A stretch of DNA of 64,000 bases. It comes from Sphingomonas corticis (lineage in GTDB: Bacteria; Pseudomonadota; Alphaproteobacteria; Sphingomonadales; Sphingomonadaceae). Numbering within the stretch: position 1 is the first letter of the stretch; the number at the start of each line of letters is the position of its first letter. This document shows positions 8,222 through 17,199 of this stretch, piece by piece. The stretch spans positions 29,788-93,787 of the forward strand of contig NZ_JAAVJH010000013.1 of assembly GCF_012035195.1 (NCBI RefSeq), given 5' to 3'. The position numbers and the translations under genes are program-made. Below the pieces are notes generated by a model. It did not search any database. It had not been told where the DNA came from and saw only the letters and a program-made list of their open reading frames with translations.

Positions 8222-9726
8222 CGGGCGTGTTCCAGGATCGCCGCCAGCGCCTCGTCGTGGCGCGGCAGCGTCGGCGCGGCGCGCGCGATCACCTCGGCCA
8301 CCTGGCGCACCTGCGCGCGGTTGGTGGCGGCGTCGAGCCCGTCGGCCAGCGGGTTGTAGCCCGCCGCCTCGATCCCCTGCCCGTTCAGCACGGCGAGCCA
8401 GCTCGCCTCCCGGAACAATTCGTCCGCGTCCAGCATCAGCCGGCCCGAGCGGCGATACTGCGCCTCGCGTGCGACCAGCGTGTCGGGCAGCGGCATCGTG
8501 CGGCAGTGGCGCCACAGCGGGTCCTCGTGGCCCTGGGTCGCGTGATAGTGGAGGATCAGGAAATCCTTGATGCCGTCCATGTCCCTGGCCATCAGCGCGT
8601 TGAAGCGGGCGGCGAGGCCAGGATCCATGTCGGCGTCGGGAAACAGCGTCAGCAGCTTCGCGATGCCCGACTGGATCAGGTGGATCGACGTCGATTCCAG
8701 CGGTTCGAGGAAGCCCGCCGCCAGGCCGATCGCCACCACGTTGCGCGTCCACGCCGCGCGCCGCGTGCCGGCGACGAAGCGCAGGAAGCGCGGCTCGGCC
8801 AGCGCCTCCCCGTCCAGGTTCGCCAGCAGCGTCCCCGCCGCCTCGTCGTCCGAACAGAAGCGGTGGCAATAGACGTAGCCGTTGCCGGTGCGATGCTGCA
8901 GCGGGATGCGCCACTGCCACCCGGCGGGGCGGACGGTGGAGCGGGTGTAGGGCGTCGTCTCGGCCACGCGCGCGCTCGGCACCGCGACGGCGCGGTCGCA
9001 GGGTAGCCAGTGCGACCAGTCCTCGTAATCCGCGCCCATCTCCCCGCCGATCAGCAGCGCGCGGAAGCCGGAACAGTCGACGAACAGCTCCGCCGCCAGT
9101 CGCTCTCCCGCCTCCGTCACCAGCGCGGCGACGCTGCCGTTCGCCGCCCGCTCGACATGGCCGAGCCTGCCCTCCACGCGCACCACGCCGCGCGCCTCCG
9201 CCAGCGCGCGCAGGTGGCGGGCGTAGAGCGAGGCGTCGAAGTGATAGGCGTAGCCGAGCGTCGACAGGATCGATCGCGCCTCCCCCTGCGGCCTGGCGAA
9301 GCGGTTCTCCGCCGCCAGCCGGGTCGCCAGCGACAGGTCGGCGAGCGCCAGGTCCTCGCCGTCCGCGCGCGCCTTCAGCCAGCGGTGATGGAAGGCGACG
9401 CCGGGCAGCGTCGCGCCGTACTGGCCGAACGGATGGAAGTAGCGGTGGCCGGGGCGGCGCCAGCCCACGAACTCGATCCCCAGCTTGAACGTCGCCTTCG
9501 TCGCACGCAGGAACTCCGGTTCGTCCAGTCCGATCAGCTCGTTGAACCAGTGGATCGTCGGGATCGTCGCCTCGCCGACGCCCACGGTGCCGATCTCCTC
9601 CGATTCCAGCAGCGTGATCGACAGCGCGGGGCCGAAGCTGGCGGCGAGCGCGGCGGCGGTCATCCACCCCGCGGTGCCGCCACCCAGGATCACGACGCGT
9701 GTCACCCGTCCGCTGCGATCGTCCAC
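8218..9726 (-). CDS. Flavin-dependent tryptophan-halogenase family protein (first copy)
   Basis: The protein (about 502 aa) would use FADH2, oxygen and halide to halogenate an electron-rich aromatic. Seen motifs are GGGTAGW at the N-terminus (FAD binding), the catalytic lysine in ATFKLGIEF (equivalent to PrnA K79), the GWQWRIP signature of flavin halogenases, and EPLESTS carrying the PrnA E346/S347 pair. All key residues are intact. GTG at 9726 (or 9729) is preferred because GGGAGGA lies 7 (or 4) nt upstream; a GTG at 9753 would add nine residues. The gene is followed by coupled DUF6445. It is divergent from the His-rich protein gene at 9818. Family membership is secure. The substrate need not be tryptophan: characterised relatives from Brevundimonas and Xanthomonas brominate indoles in vitro. 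Confidence 0.9.
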   Translation of the reverse strand: MDDRSGRVTRVVILGGGTAGWMTAAALAASFGPALSITLLESEEIGTVGVGEATIPTIHWFNELIGLDEPEFLRATKATFKLGIEFVGWRRPGHRYFHPFGQYGATLPGVAFHHRWLKARADGEDLALADLSLATRLAAENRFARPQGEARSILSTLGYAYHFDASLYARHLRALAEARGVVRVEGRLGHVERAANGSVAALVTEAGERLAAELFVDCSGFRALLIGGEMGADYEDWSHWLPCDRAVAVPSARVAETTPYTRSTVRPAGWQWRIPLQHRTGNGYVYCHRFCSDDEAAGTLLANLDGEALAEPRFLRFVAGTRRAAWTRNVVAIGLAAGFLEPLESTSIHLIQSGIAKLLTLFPDADMDPGLAARFNALMARDMDGIKDFLILHYHATQGHEDPLWRHCRTMPLPDTLVAREAQYRRSGRLMLDADELFREASWLAVLNGQGIEAAGYNPLADGLDAATNRAQVRQVAEVIARAAPTLPRHDEALAAILEHAR

Positions 9727-9817
9727 CACGCCGTCCTCCCAATCACGCCGCACGCCTTACGCCAGCGCGCGCGCGGACGCGATGGCATCGTCGCGCGCGA
9801 GCGGCTATGCCGTCGCC

Positions 9818-10123
9818 ATGCGCGCCGCGTTCCGCCTGCTGGTGATGGCCTGCCTGGTCTGGTGCGCGATGGGCGTGGCCGAGCCGGTGCAGGCGCATGG
9901 CGGGGCGGCGGTGGAGCATGCCGACGCGTTCTCCCCCGCCCAGTCCGACCCCGCCGATGCCGCGGGCGAGGCGCACCACCACCATTGCCCCGTCGCGCCC
10001 GACCTGCCGGTCGCGCGCCTGTCCGACCCCGCCGTCGCGGCCGGCGACCCACCGGTCGCGCCGCGCGCGGTCGCGCTCGCCTCCCTGACGCGCGCCCCGC
10101 CGCTGCCGCCGCCTTCCGCCTGA
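9818..10123 (+). CDS. Small exported His-rich protein
   Basis: This 101-aa protein starts with a signal-peptide-like segment (MRAAFRLLVMACLVWCAMG) and carries GEAHHHHCPVAPD in the middle, then an Ala/Pro-rich tail. The HHHHC cluster suggests periplasmic binding of copper, zinc or a similar metal, and it resembles the short DUF2946-like proteins that precede metal-related TonB receptors. It lies 65 bp upstream of a TonB receptor in the same direction, so the two probably form an operon. The start is the ATG that begins the signal peptide; longer in-frame starts would overlap the divergent halogenase. Metal binding is an inference. Confidence 0.65.
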   Translation: MRAAFRLLVMACLVWCAMGVAEPVQAHGGAAVEHADAFSPAQSDPADAAGEAHHHHCPVAPDLPVARLSDPAVAAGDPPVAPRAVALASLTRAPPLPPPSA

Positions 10124-10188
10124 GGACGATCGAGCGCGCGCCCGTCCGGCGCGCGCCCCACGTCCTTCAGGTTCAGGAAGCCATCGTC

Positions 10189-12144
10189 ATGTCCGTCCTC
10201 TCGTTCGCCCTCCTCGCGGGGGCGCTGTCGGCGCAGGTCGCGCCCACCCCGCCGCCCGCCGCGCCATCCGCCGAACCATCGTCCGACGAACCGGAGATCG
10301 TCGTCCAGGCCACCCGCTCGAACCGGCGCCTGGGCGACGAGCCGCTGCGCGTCGAGGTGCTGGACCGCGAGGAGATCGAGGAGAAGATCCTGATGCGCCC
10401 CGGCAACGTCGCCATGATGCTGAGCGAGACCAGCGGGCTGCGCGTGCAGGTGACGGCGCCGGCGATCGGCGCCGCCAACATCCGCGTGCAGGGGCTGGAC
10501 GGCCGCTTCACGCAATTGCTCGCCGACGGTCTGCCGCTGTACGGCGGGCAGGCGAGCTCGCTCGGCCTGTTGCAGATCCCGCCGACGGACCTGGGCCGCG
10601 TGGAGGTCATCAAGGGTGCGGTGTCGGCGCTGTACGGCGCGTCGGCGCTGGGCGGCGTCATCAATCTGGTGTCGCGCCGCCCCGGCGCTGCGGCGGAGGC
10701 CGAGGCGCTGCTGAACGCCACCTCGCGCGACGGCGCGGACGCCACCGCCTATCTCGCCGCGCCGCTGGGCGGCGGCTTCGGCGTGTCGCTGACCGGCGGA
10801 TGGCACCGCCAGTCGGTGCAGGACCTGGACGGCGACGGCTGGATCGACATTCCCGGCTACCGGCGCTGGACCGTGCGCCCGCGCCTCTTCTTCGAGCAGG
10901 CGGGCGGCGCGCGGGTGTTCGCGACCGGCGGGATCATGGAGGAGACGCGGACCGGCGGGACGCTGGCCGGGCGCATCGTGCCCGACGGCACCGCCTTCGC
11001 GCTGCGGCAGCGATCGGTGCGCCGCGACCTGGGCGTGGTCGCCAGCGCGCCGCTCTCCGGCGACCTGACGCTCGGCTTCCGCGCCGCCGGCACGGTGCAG
11101 GACCACCGCCACCGCTTCGGTGCGGTGAGCGAGCGGGACCGGCACGACACGCTGTTCGCCGAGGCGTCGCTGGCGGGCGGCGCCGGCGGGACGACGTGGG
11201 TGGGCGGCATCGCCTGGCAGCGCGACGACTATCACTCGCGCACCTTTCCCGCGTTCGACTATCGCTACGAGGTGCCGGGCGTGTTCGCGCAGGCGGAGCA
11301 CGATCTGACGCCCGACGTGACGCTGGCGGGCAGCGCGCGGCTGGACCTGCACAACCGTTTCGACACGCGGCTGAGCCCGCGCCTGTCGCTGCTGTGGAAG
11401 CCGGGGCCATGGAAGGTGCGCGCCTCCGCCGGGCGCGGTTTCTACGCGCCGACGCCCTTTGTCGAGGAGATCGAGGCGGCGGGGCTGTCGCGGCTGGAGC
11501 CGCTGGACGGACTGGAGGCGGAGACCGCGACCACCGCCACGTTCGACCTCGGCTACGCGCAGGGAGCGTGGGAGGCGAATGCCACGCTGTTCGCTTCCGA
11601 CCTTCACCGGCCGACCGAGCTGGTCGCCGTGGCGGCGGATCGCGTGCGGCTGGTGAACCTGGCCGGTACCACGCGCATCCGGGGGGTGGAGACGCTGCTG
11701 CGCTGGCGGCGCGGGGCGTTCGTCGTCACCGGCAATTACGTCTTCACCGACGCGCACGAGCCCGATCCGGCCGGCGCGGGCCACCGCTGGAAGGCGCTGA
11801 CGCCGCGCCATACCGCCGGGCTGGTCGCGATGGTCGAGCGCGCGGGCGCGCACCGCATCGGTGCCGAACTCTACTTTACCGGACGCCAGCGCCTGGACGA
11901 CGACCCGTACCGCACCCGCTCGCGCCCCTATGTCGAGCTCGGGCTGCTGGCGGAGAAGACGCTGGGCGCGGTGACGCTGTTCGTCAACGCGGAGAACATC
12001 CTGAATGTGCGGCAGACGCGCTACGACCCGATCCTCCGCCGCCTGCGCGCGCCGGACGGCCGCTGGACCGTCGATGCGTGGGCGCCGACGGAAGGGTTCG
12101 TGCTGAACGGCGGGGTGCGGCTGCGGCTCGGCCCGGCGGGCTGA
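10189..12144 (+). CDS. TonB-dependent receptor, probable metal/metallophore type
   Basis: This 651-aa receptor is clearly shorter than the other two in the window, a size usual for siderophore, cobalamin, copper or heme receptors. A signal peptide (MSVLSFALLAGALSAQ) and a TonB-box-like EIVVQATR precede a plug with NIRVQGLDGRF, GRVEVIKGAVSALYGASALGG and INLVSRRPG. The barrel follows, with NAENILNVRQTRYDP near the C-terminus. AGGAAG ends about 9 nt before the ATG at 10189. The His-rich exported protein upstream suggests a metal or metal-chelate ligand. A TGCGGCGT/ACGCCGCA inverted repeat (12158-12165 and 12189-12196) follows the gene and could form a loose terminator stem. Confidence 0.88.
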   Translation: MSVLSFALLAGALSAQVAPTPPPAAPSAEPSSDEPEIVVQATRSNRRLGDEPLRVEVLDREEIEEKILMRPGNVAMMLSETSGLRVQVTAPAIGAANIRVQGLDGRFTQLLADGLPLYGGQASSLGLLQIPPTDLGRVEVIKGAVSALYGASALGGVINLVSRRPGAAAEAEALLNATSRDGADATAYLAAPLGGGFGVSLTGGWHRQSVQDLDGDGWIDIPGYRRWTVRPRLFFEQAGGARVFATGGIMEETRTGGTLAGRIVPDGTAFALRQRSVRRDLGVVASAPLSGDLTLGFRAAGTVQDHRHRFGAVSERDRHDTLFAEASLAGGAGGTTWVGGIAWQRDDYHSRTFPAFDYRYEVPGVFAQAEHDLTPDVTLAGSARLDLHNRFDTRLSPRLSLLWKPGPWKVRASAGRGFYAPTPFVEEIEAAGLSRLEPLDGLEAETATTATFDLGYAQGAWEANATLFASDLHRPTELVAVAADRVRLVNLAGTTRIRGVETLLRWRRGAFVVTGNYVFTDAHEPDPAGAGHRWKALTPRHTAGLVAMVERAGAHRIGAELYFTGRQRLDDDPYRTRSRPYVELGLLAEKTLGAVTLFVNAENILNVRQTRYDPILRRLRAPDGRWTVDAWAPTEGFVLNGGVRLRLGPAG

Positions 12145-12226
12145 GCCGAACCGGGGGTGCGGCGTGACCGCTTTTCTTCGCCGCGCCGACGCCGCATAGA
12201 GACGCCCGGCAATCAAGGGGTTGGTC

Positions 12227-13240
12227 GTGGATCGCGTATTCGTCACCGGCAGCGCGGGGTTCATCGGCTTCCACCTGTCGCGCCTGCTGCTGGAAGAGGG
12301 GCACGCCGTCCACGGCTACGACGGCATGACCGATTACTACGACGTCGCGCTGAAGCGCGACCGGCACGCGCTGCTGCACCGCCACGACGGCTTCGCCGCG
12401 ACGGAGGCGATGCTGGAGGATGCCGCGGCGCTGGACGCCGCGATCGACGCCTTCGCACCCGACGTCATCGTCCACCTCGCCGCGCAGGCGGGCGTGCGCT
12501 ACAGCCTGGAGAACCCGCGCGCCTACGTCGAGGCCAATGTCGTGGGCACGTTCAACGTGATGGAGGCGGCGCGGCGCCGCAAGGTGCGGCACCTGCTGAT
12601 CGCCTCCACCTCCTCCGTCTACGGCGCCAACGAGGAGATGCCGTTTCGCGAGACGGACAAGGCGGACACGCCGCTCACCATCTACGCCGCGACGAAGAAG
12701 GCGACGGAGGCGATGAGCCACGCCTACGCGCACCTGCACGACCTGCCGACCACGCTGTTCCGCTTCTTCACCGTCTACGGCCCGTGGGGACGGCCCGACA
12801 TGGCGCCGATCCTGTTCGCCTCCGCGATCGCCGCCGGGCGCCCGATCAACGTCTTCAATCACGGCGAGATGTACCGCGACTTCACCTACGTCGACGATCT
12901 GGTCCGCGCCATCAGGCTGCTGATCGACGTGCCGCCCGTCCGCCCCGCCAGCCCGGCGGAGGTGCCGGCGGGCGATTCGCTCAGCCCCGTGGCGCCGTGG
13001 CGGGTCGTGAACATCGGCAATTCGGACAAGGTGCGGCTGACCGACTTCATTGACGCGATCGAGGAGCACATGGAGTTGAAGGCGGTGCGCAACCTGCTGC
13101 CGATCCAGCCGGGCGACGTGCCGGCGACCTGGGCGGATGCGACGTTGCTCCAGCGGCTCACCGGCTATCGCCCGCAGACCGGGTTTCGCGACGGCGTCGC
13201 CCGCTTCGTCGCGTGGTACCGCGACTATTACGGTCGCTAA
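12227..13240 (+). CDS. UDP-glucuronate 4-epimerase-like NAD-dependent epimerase
   Basis: This 337-aa extended SDR protein would convert UDP-glucuronate to UDP-galacturonate for surface polysaccharide synthesis. It begins with VFVTGSAGFIG (NAD-binding GxxGxxG). It carries the active-site Ser/Tyr/Lys as STSSVYG and YAATKK, then FRFFTVYGPWGRPDMA, typical of the glucuronate epimerase (LpsL/CapI) branch. I use GTG at 12227 because AAGGGG sits 6 nt upstream; the alternative TTG at 12221 has no room for a ribosome site. It is probably transcribed alone or with the preceding TonB receptor across an 82-bp gap. The branch-level call is good; the exact uronate is inferred. Confidence 0.85.
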   Translation: MDRVFVTGSAGFIGFHLSRLLLEEGHAVHGYDGMTDYYDVALKRDRHALLHRHDGFAATEAMLEDAAALDAAIDAFAPDVIVHLAAQAGVRYSLENPRAYVEANVVGTFNVMEAARRRKVRHLLIASTSSVYGANEEMPFRETDKADTPLTIYAATKKATEAMSHAYAHLHDLPTTLFRFFTVYGPWGRPDMAPILFASAIAAGRPINVFNHGEMYRDFTYVDDLVRAIRLLIDVPPVRPASPAEVPAGDSLSPVAPWRVVNIGNSDKVRLTDFIDAIEEHMELKAVRNLLPIQPGDVPATWADATLLQRLTGYRPQTGFRDGVARFVAWYRDYYGR

Positions 13241-13293
13241 GTCGCTGGCGCAGCGCTAGGATCATCGGCGGGGAAAAGGGGAGAGGGGCGGGA

Positions 13294-14661
13294 ATGTTCG
13301 AGAGCTTCTGGCAGACGCTGACGGGACTGCTGTCGCCGCACGGCCCTGTCACCGCCGCCGGCGCGACGAGCTACGCGCCGGGCGATTACAGCATCCACTT
13401 CTTCCTCCAGCTCGCGATCATCATCCTCACCTGCCGCGTGGTCGGCTGGCTGGGGCAGAAGTTGCTGGCGCAGCCGCAGGTGGTGGGAGAGATGATCGCG
13501 GGCGTGGTGCTCGGCCCCTCGCTCCTGGGCCTCGCCTTTCCCGATCTCCAGTCGGCGATCTTCCCCAAGGAGACGAAGAACGTCCTCTACGTCGGCGCGC
13601 AGCTGGGCGTGGCGCTGTACATGTTCCTCGTCGGCCTGACGCTGCGGCTCGATCATTTCGAATCGAAGGCGCGCAGCGCGGCGGTGGTATCCGCGTCGGG
13701 CGTCATTGCGCCGTTCCTGATCGCAGCGGCGATCACGCCGTTCCTGCTGACCGTGCCGGGGCTGTTCGCGCAGGGGATCGGCACCGGCAGCGCCACCCTG
13801 TTCATGGGCGCGTGCATCGCGCTCACCGCCTTTCCCATGCTGGCGCGCATCATCAACGAGCGCGGGCTGGCGAACAGTCCGCTCGGCACGCTGACGCTGA
13901 CCGCGGGGGCGTTCGACGACGCCGCGTCCTGGTGCGTGCTCGCCGTGGTGCTGGCGACGTTCGGGGGCGGCAGCGGGATCGCGACGGTCGCGATCGGCGG
14001 CGCGATCCTGTACGCCGCGTTCCTGACCCTGTTCGGCCGCCGCCTGCTCGCGCCGCTGGGCCGCGCGGTGGAGGCGAAGGGCGAGATGAGCATGACGGTG
14101 CTGGCGATCACGCTGGCGCTGTTCGCGCTGTCCGCCTTCATCATGGACGCGATCGGCATCCACGGCATCTTCGGCGGCTTCATCCTGGGCGTCTTCATGC
14201 CGCGCGGGCTGTTCGTCGACGAGCTGAAGCGAAAGGTGGAGCCGCTGGCCGTGGTCATGCTGCTGCCGATGTTCTTCACCTATTCGGGGCTCAACACGCG
14301 GATGGACATGGTCAATTCGCCCTCGCTGCTGCTGGTCGCGCTGGGCGTGCTGGCGGCGTCGATCGCGGCGAAGTTCGGCGCCTGCTACCTGGCGGCGCGG
14401 GCGTGCGGGGAGGACAATCGCACCGCGCTGGGCATCGGCGCGCTGATGAACTCGCGCGGGCTGATGGAACTCATCATCATCAACATCGGCCTGCAGAAGG
14501 GCATCATCGGACCCACGCTGTTCTCCATGCTGGTGATGATGGCGATCGTGACGACGATGATGGCCAGTCCGCTGTTCGAGTGGGTGTACGGCCGCCGCGC
14601 GCGCGAGACCGGCGAACTCGACGCGCTGCCTACGACTGCGGTGGCCGCGGGGGGGCGGTAG
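13294..14661 (+). CDS. CPA2-family cation:proton antiporter
   Basis: This integral inner-membrane protein of 455 aa has about 12 hydrophobic segments and belongs to the monovalent cation:proton antiporter-2 family (Kef/NapA-like). It exchanges Na+ or K+ for H+. Recognisable features are QPQVVGEMIAGVVLGPSLLG in the first helices, the acidic pair in GAFDDAASW (the ion-binding aspartates of this family), and a MNSRGLMELI segment near the C-terminus. No TrkA-N regulatory domain follows. The ATG at 13294 lies after GGGAGAGGGGCGGGA and begins the first amphipathic segment. Its 3' end overlaps the convergent LacI gene by 32 bp. Ion specificity cannot be told. Confidence 0.88.
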   Translation: MFESFWQTLTGLLSPHGPVTAAGATSYAPGDYSIHFFLQLAIIILTCRVVGWLGQKLLAQPQVVGEMIAGVVLGPSLLGLAFPDLQSAIFPKETKNVLYVGAQLGVALYMFLVGLTLRLDHFESKARSAAVVSASGVIAPFLIAAAITPFLLTVPGLFAQGIGTGSATLFMGACIALTAFPMLARIINERGLANSPLGTLTLTAGAFDDAASWCVLAVVLATFGGGSGIATVAIGGAILYAAFLTLFGRRLLAPLGRAVEAKGEMSMTVLAITLALFALSAFIMDAIGIHGIFGGFILGVFMPRGLFVDELKRKVEPLAVVMLLPMFFTYSGLNTRMDMVNSPSLLLVALGVLAASIAAKFGACYLAARACGEDNRTALGIGALMNSRGLMELIIINIGLQKGIIGPTLFSMLVMMAIVTTMMASPLFEWVYGRRARETGELDALPTTAVAAGGR

Positions 14662-15691
14662 AGCCGCGCACCGCCAGCGACGCGGGCACCACCACGGGTC
14701 CGTGCGGCGTCTGGCGCCCGGCGTTCTCGTCGATGATGAGCGCGACGGCACGCGCGGTCACTTCCGCGATCGGCTGCACCACCGCGGTCATCGGCGGGTG
14801 AGCGAAGCGCGCGATCGGCGTGTCGTCGAAGCTGACCAGCGACAGGTCGCCCGGCACGCTCAGCCCGCGCGCGCGCGCCAGTTCCAGCGTGGCGAGCGCC
14901 ATCTGGTCGCTGCTGGCGACGATGGCGGTGACGGGATCGGCCAGCGCCAGCAGCCGCTCCGCCGCCAATCGGCCCGAGGCGTAGCCGAAGTCGCCCGCTG
15001 CCAGCAGGTCGCCGGTGGCGAGGCCCGCCGCCGCCATTGCCGCGGTCCAGCCTTCGACACGCCACTGGCTGAGGCCATAGTCCGCGTCGCCCGCGATGAA
15101 GCCGATGCGGCGATGGCCCAGCGCGATCAGATGCTCCGTCGCCAGCCGCGCCGCGCCCTCGTCCCCCATCGTCAGCGCGAAGCCCGCGCCGTCCTTCAGC
15201 GAGCCGATCCGTGCGAAGCTGATCCCCTGTTCCGCGAGCAGGCCGGTGATGAGCGGGTTGTCCGAGTGCGGCGGCGTCAGCAGCACGCCGTCGGGCTGGA
15301 GCGCGGCGATCGCGCCCATCAGTTCGCGCTCGATATGGTCGGAATGCGTATCGACCAGCTCGAAGATCAGCCGATAGCCGTGCTCGGCGCATTTCAGCAT
15401 CCCGCCCAGCAGCATCTGGTCGACCCAGTCGGTGCCCTGCCGGTTGGTCCAGTCGGCGATGGTGCGGTCGCGGTCGTTGAGCGCGAGGATCAGGTAGGAG
15501 CGCGACCCGCCCATCCGCTGCGCCGCGATCGAGGGGACGTAGCCGAGTTTATCGATCGACGCCTGCACCCGCGCCATCATCTCGGGCCGGACGTTCGGCT
15601 CCTTGTTGATGACGCGGCTGACCGTCTGCAACGACACGCCCGCGTCCGCCGCGACGTGCCGGATCGTCACCGCCTGCCTGCGCCGCGCCAC
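14630..15691 (-). CDS. LacI-family transcriptional regulator of the halogenase operon
   Basis: This 353-aa protein has the LacI helix-turn-helix at its start (VTIRHVAADAGVSLQTVSRVINKE contains the motif) and a periplasmic-binding-like effector domain with the usual SFDDTPIARFAHPPMTAV region. It starts with GTG at 15691, only 5 nt after the halogenase stop, so it is the last gene of the operon that begins at 23526. Two TGAGAACGTTC-type palindromes upstream of the TonB receptor are the likely operators, which would make this an autoregulatory repressor sensing an imported sugar or derivative. The 3' end overlaps the antiporter gene by 32 bp. Family assignment is certain; effector and operator pairing are inferred. 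Confidence 0.92.
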   Translation of the reverse strand: MARRRQAVTIRHVAADAGVSLQTVSRVINKEPNVRPEMMARVQASIDKLGYVPSIAAQRMGGSRSYLILALNDRDRTIADWTNRQGTDWVDQMLLGGMLKCAEHGYRLIFELVDTHSDHIERELMGAIAALQPDGVLLTPPHSDNPLITGLLAEQGISFARIGSLKDGAGFALTMGDEGAARLATEHLIALGHRRIGFIAGDADYGLSQWRVEGWTAAMAAAGLATGDLLAAGDFGYASGRLAAERLLALADPVTAIVASSDQMALATLELARARGLSVPGDLSLVSFDDTPIARFAHPPMTAVVQPIAEVTARAVALIIDENAGRQTPHGPVVVPASLAVRGSTAPPRPPQS

Positions 15692-15696
15692 GATCG

Positions 15697-17199
15697 TCAG
15701 GCCGCCGCGCCGCAATAGTGCGCGACATAGTCGCCGTGCGCGGGGAGGCCCGCGACGGTGGACGCCACGTCGTCGCGCAGGCCGGAAAGGAAGCGCTCCA
15801 GTTCCGCCTCGCGCAGCTTCGCCGCCACCGGGTGCCACGCGCGCGGCACGATGCCCTGCCCCATCATCACCTGCACCCAGCTGTTCTCGGCGAACAGTTC
15901 CTCGTTGCGGCGGAAGACGCGGCCGGTCTCGCTAAACAGCTCGATCTTCTGCCGCAGCGTATCGGGCACGTCCATCGCCGCGCACTGCCGCCAGAACGGC
16001 GAGTCGCGCCGGTAAGTGACGTGATAGTGGAGGACCAGGAAGTCGCGGATCTGCTCCATGTCCTGCATCTGCTGGTCGTTGAACTCCGCGACGTCGCGCG
16101 GGCTGATGTCGCGCAGCGGCATCATGCGGATCAGGCGGATCACGGCGCGCTGGATCAGGTGGATGCTGGTCGATTCCAGCGGCTCCATGAACCCGCCGGC
16201 AAGGCCGATCGCCACCACGTTGCGATGCCACTGCCGCCGCCGCGCGCCGGCCTTGAAGGACAGATGGTTGGGCTGGGTGAGCACGTCGCCGACGACATCG
16301 CCCATCAGCCGCGCCAGCGCCGCCTCGCGCGACAGGTAGCGGCTGCACCACACGATGCCGTTGCCGGTGCGATGCTGGAGCGGGATGCGCCACTGCCATC
16401 CCGCATCGTGCGCGGTCGCGCGCGTGAACGGCACCGGCGGGCCGACGTTGGCGGTCTGCACCGCGATCGCACTGTCGCACGGCAGCCAGTGCGTCCAGTC
16501 GTCGTAGCCGGCGTGGAGCGCGCCCTCGATCAGCAGCGCGCGGAAGCCGGTGCAGTCGAGGAACAGGTCGCCCGCGATCCGCGCCCCGCTCTCGAGCGTC
16601 AGCGCGGCGACGTCGCCGCTCTCGCCGTCCAGCTCGACCGCCGCGATCTTCCCCTCGACCCGGCGTACGCCGTCGCCTTCCGCCATGCGGCGCAGGAAGG
16701 CGGCGTAGAGCGAGCTGTCGAGCTGATAGGCGTAGTTGATCCGGTCGCCCGGCAGGTGCGCGAACTTCCCCGCCTCCGCCGCGCGCAGCTCCAGGCAGTA
16801 ATCGTCGTAGGGCCGGGTGTCGCCCTCTGCGCGGGCGTGCAGCCAAAAATGCTGGAAGCCGGCGGACCAGTGATCCTTGCCGGTCGTGCCGAAGGAGTGG
16901 AAGTAGCTGCTGTCGGGTGTCTTCCACCCGTCGAAGCGGATGCCCAGCTTGAACGTCGCCTGGGTGGCGCGCATGAACTCCGCCTCGTCGATGCCGAGCA
17001 GGCGGTTGTACGTCACGAGCGGCGGGATGGTGCTCTCGCCGACGCCGACGGTGCCGATCGCCTCCGATTCGACCAGCGTCACCTCCACCGTGCGCCCCAT
17101 CGTGCGCGCGATGGCGGCGGCGGCCATCCAGCCGGCGGTGCCTCCGCCCGCAACGACGATGCGGCGGAGCAGGGGGCGGCGGATGCGGTGGTCGGTCAT
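15697..17199 (-). CDS. Flavin-dependent tryptophan-halogenase family protein (operon copy B)
   Basis: This 500-aa protein keeps every landmark of an active flavin halogenase: AGGGTAGW for FAD, the catalytic lysine K84 in ATFKLGIRF, GWQWRIPLQHR (residues 267-277) and EPLESTS with E342 and S343. It is closely similar to the halogenase at 8218-9726, including the shared LQHRTGNG and SIHLIQ segments. Its ATG overlaps the cupin stop by 4 nt (ATGA). It should work in the cytoplasm with a flavin reductase encoded elsewhere, since none is seen in this window. Location after a TonB receptor, SapC and cupin genes, and before the LacI regulator, ties it to an inducible uptake locus. Substrate unknown. 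Confidence 0.92.
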   Translation of the reverse strand: MTDHRIRRPLLRRIVVAGGGTAGWMAAAAIARTMGRTVEVTLVESEAIGTVGVGESTIPPLVTYNRLLGIDEAEFMRATQATFKLGIRFDGWKTPDSSYFHSFGTTGKDHWSAGFQHFWLHARAEGDTRPYDDYCLELRAAEAGKFAHLPGDRINYAYQLDSSLYAAFLRRMAEGDGVRRVEGKIAAVELDGESGDVAALTLESGARIAGDLFLDCTGFRALLIEGALHAGYDDWTHWLPCDSAIAVQTANVGPPVPFTRATAHDAGWQWRIPLQHRTGNGIVWCSRYLSREAALARLMGDVVGDVLTQPNHLSFKAGARRRQWHRNVVAIGLAGGFMEPLESTSIHLIQRAVIRLIRMMPLRDISPRDVAEFNDQQMQDMEQIRDFLVLHYHVTYRRDSPFWRQCAAMDVPDTLRQKIELFSETGRVFRRNEELFAENSWVQVMMGQGIVPRAWHPVAAKLREAELERFLSGLRDDVASTVAGLPAHGDYVAHYCGAAA

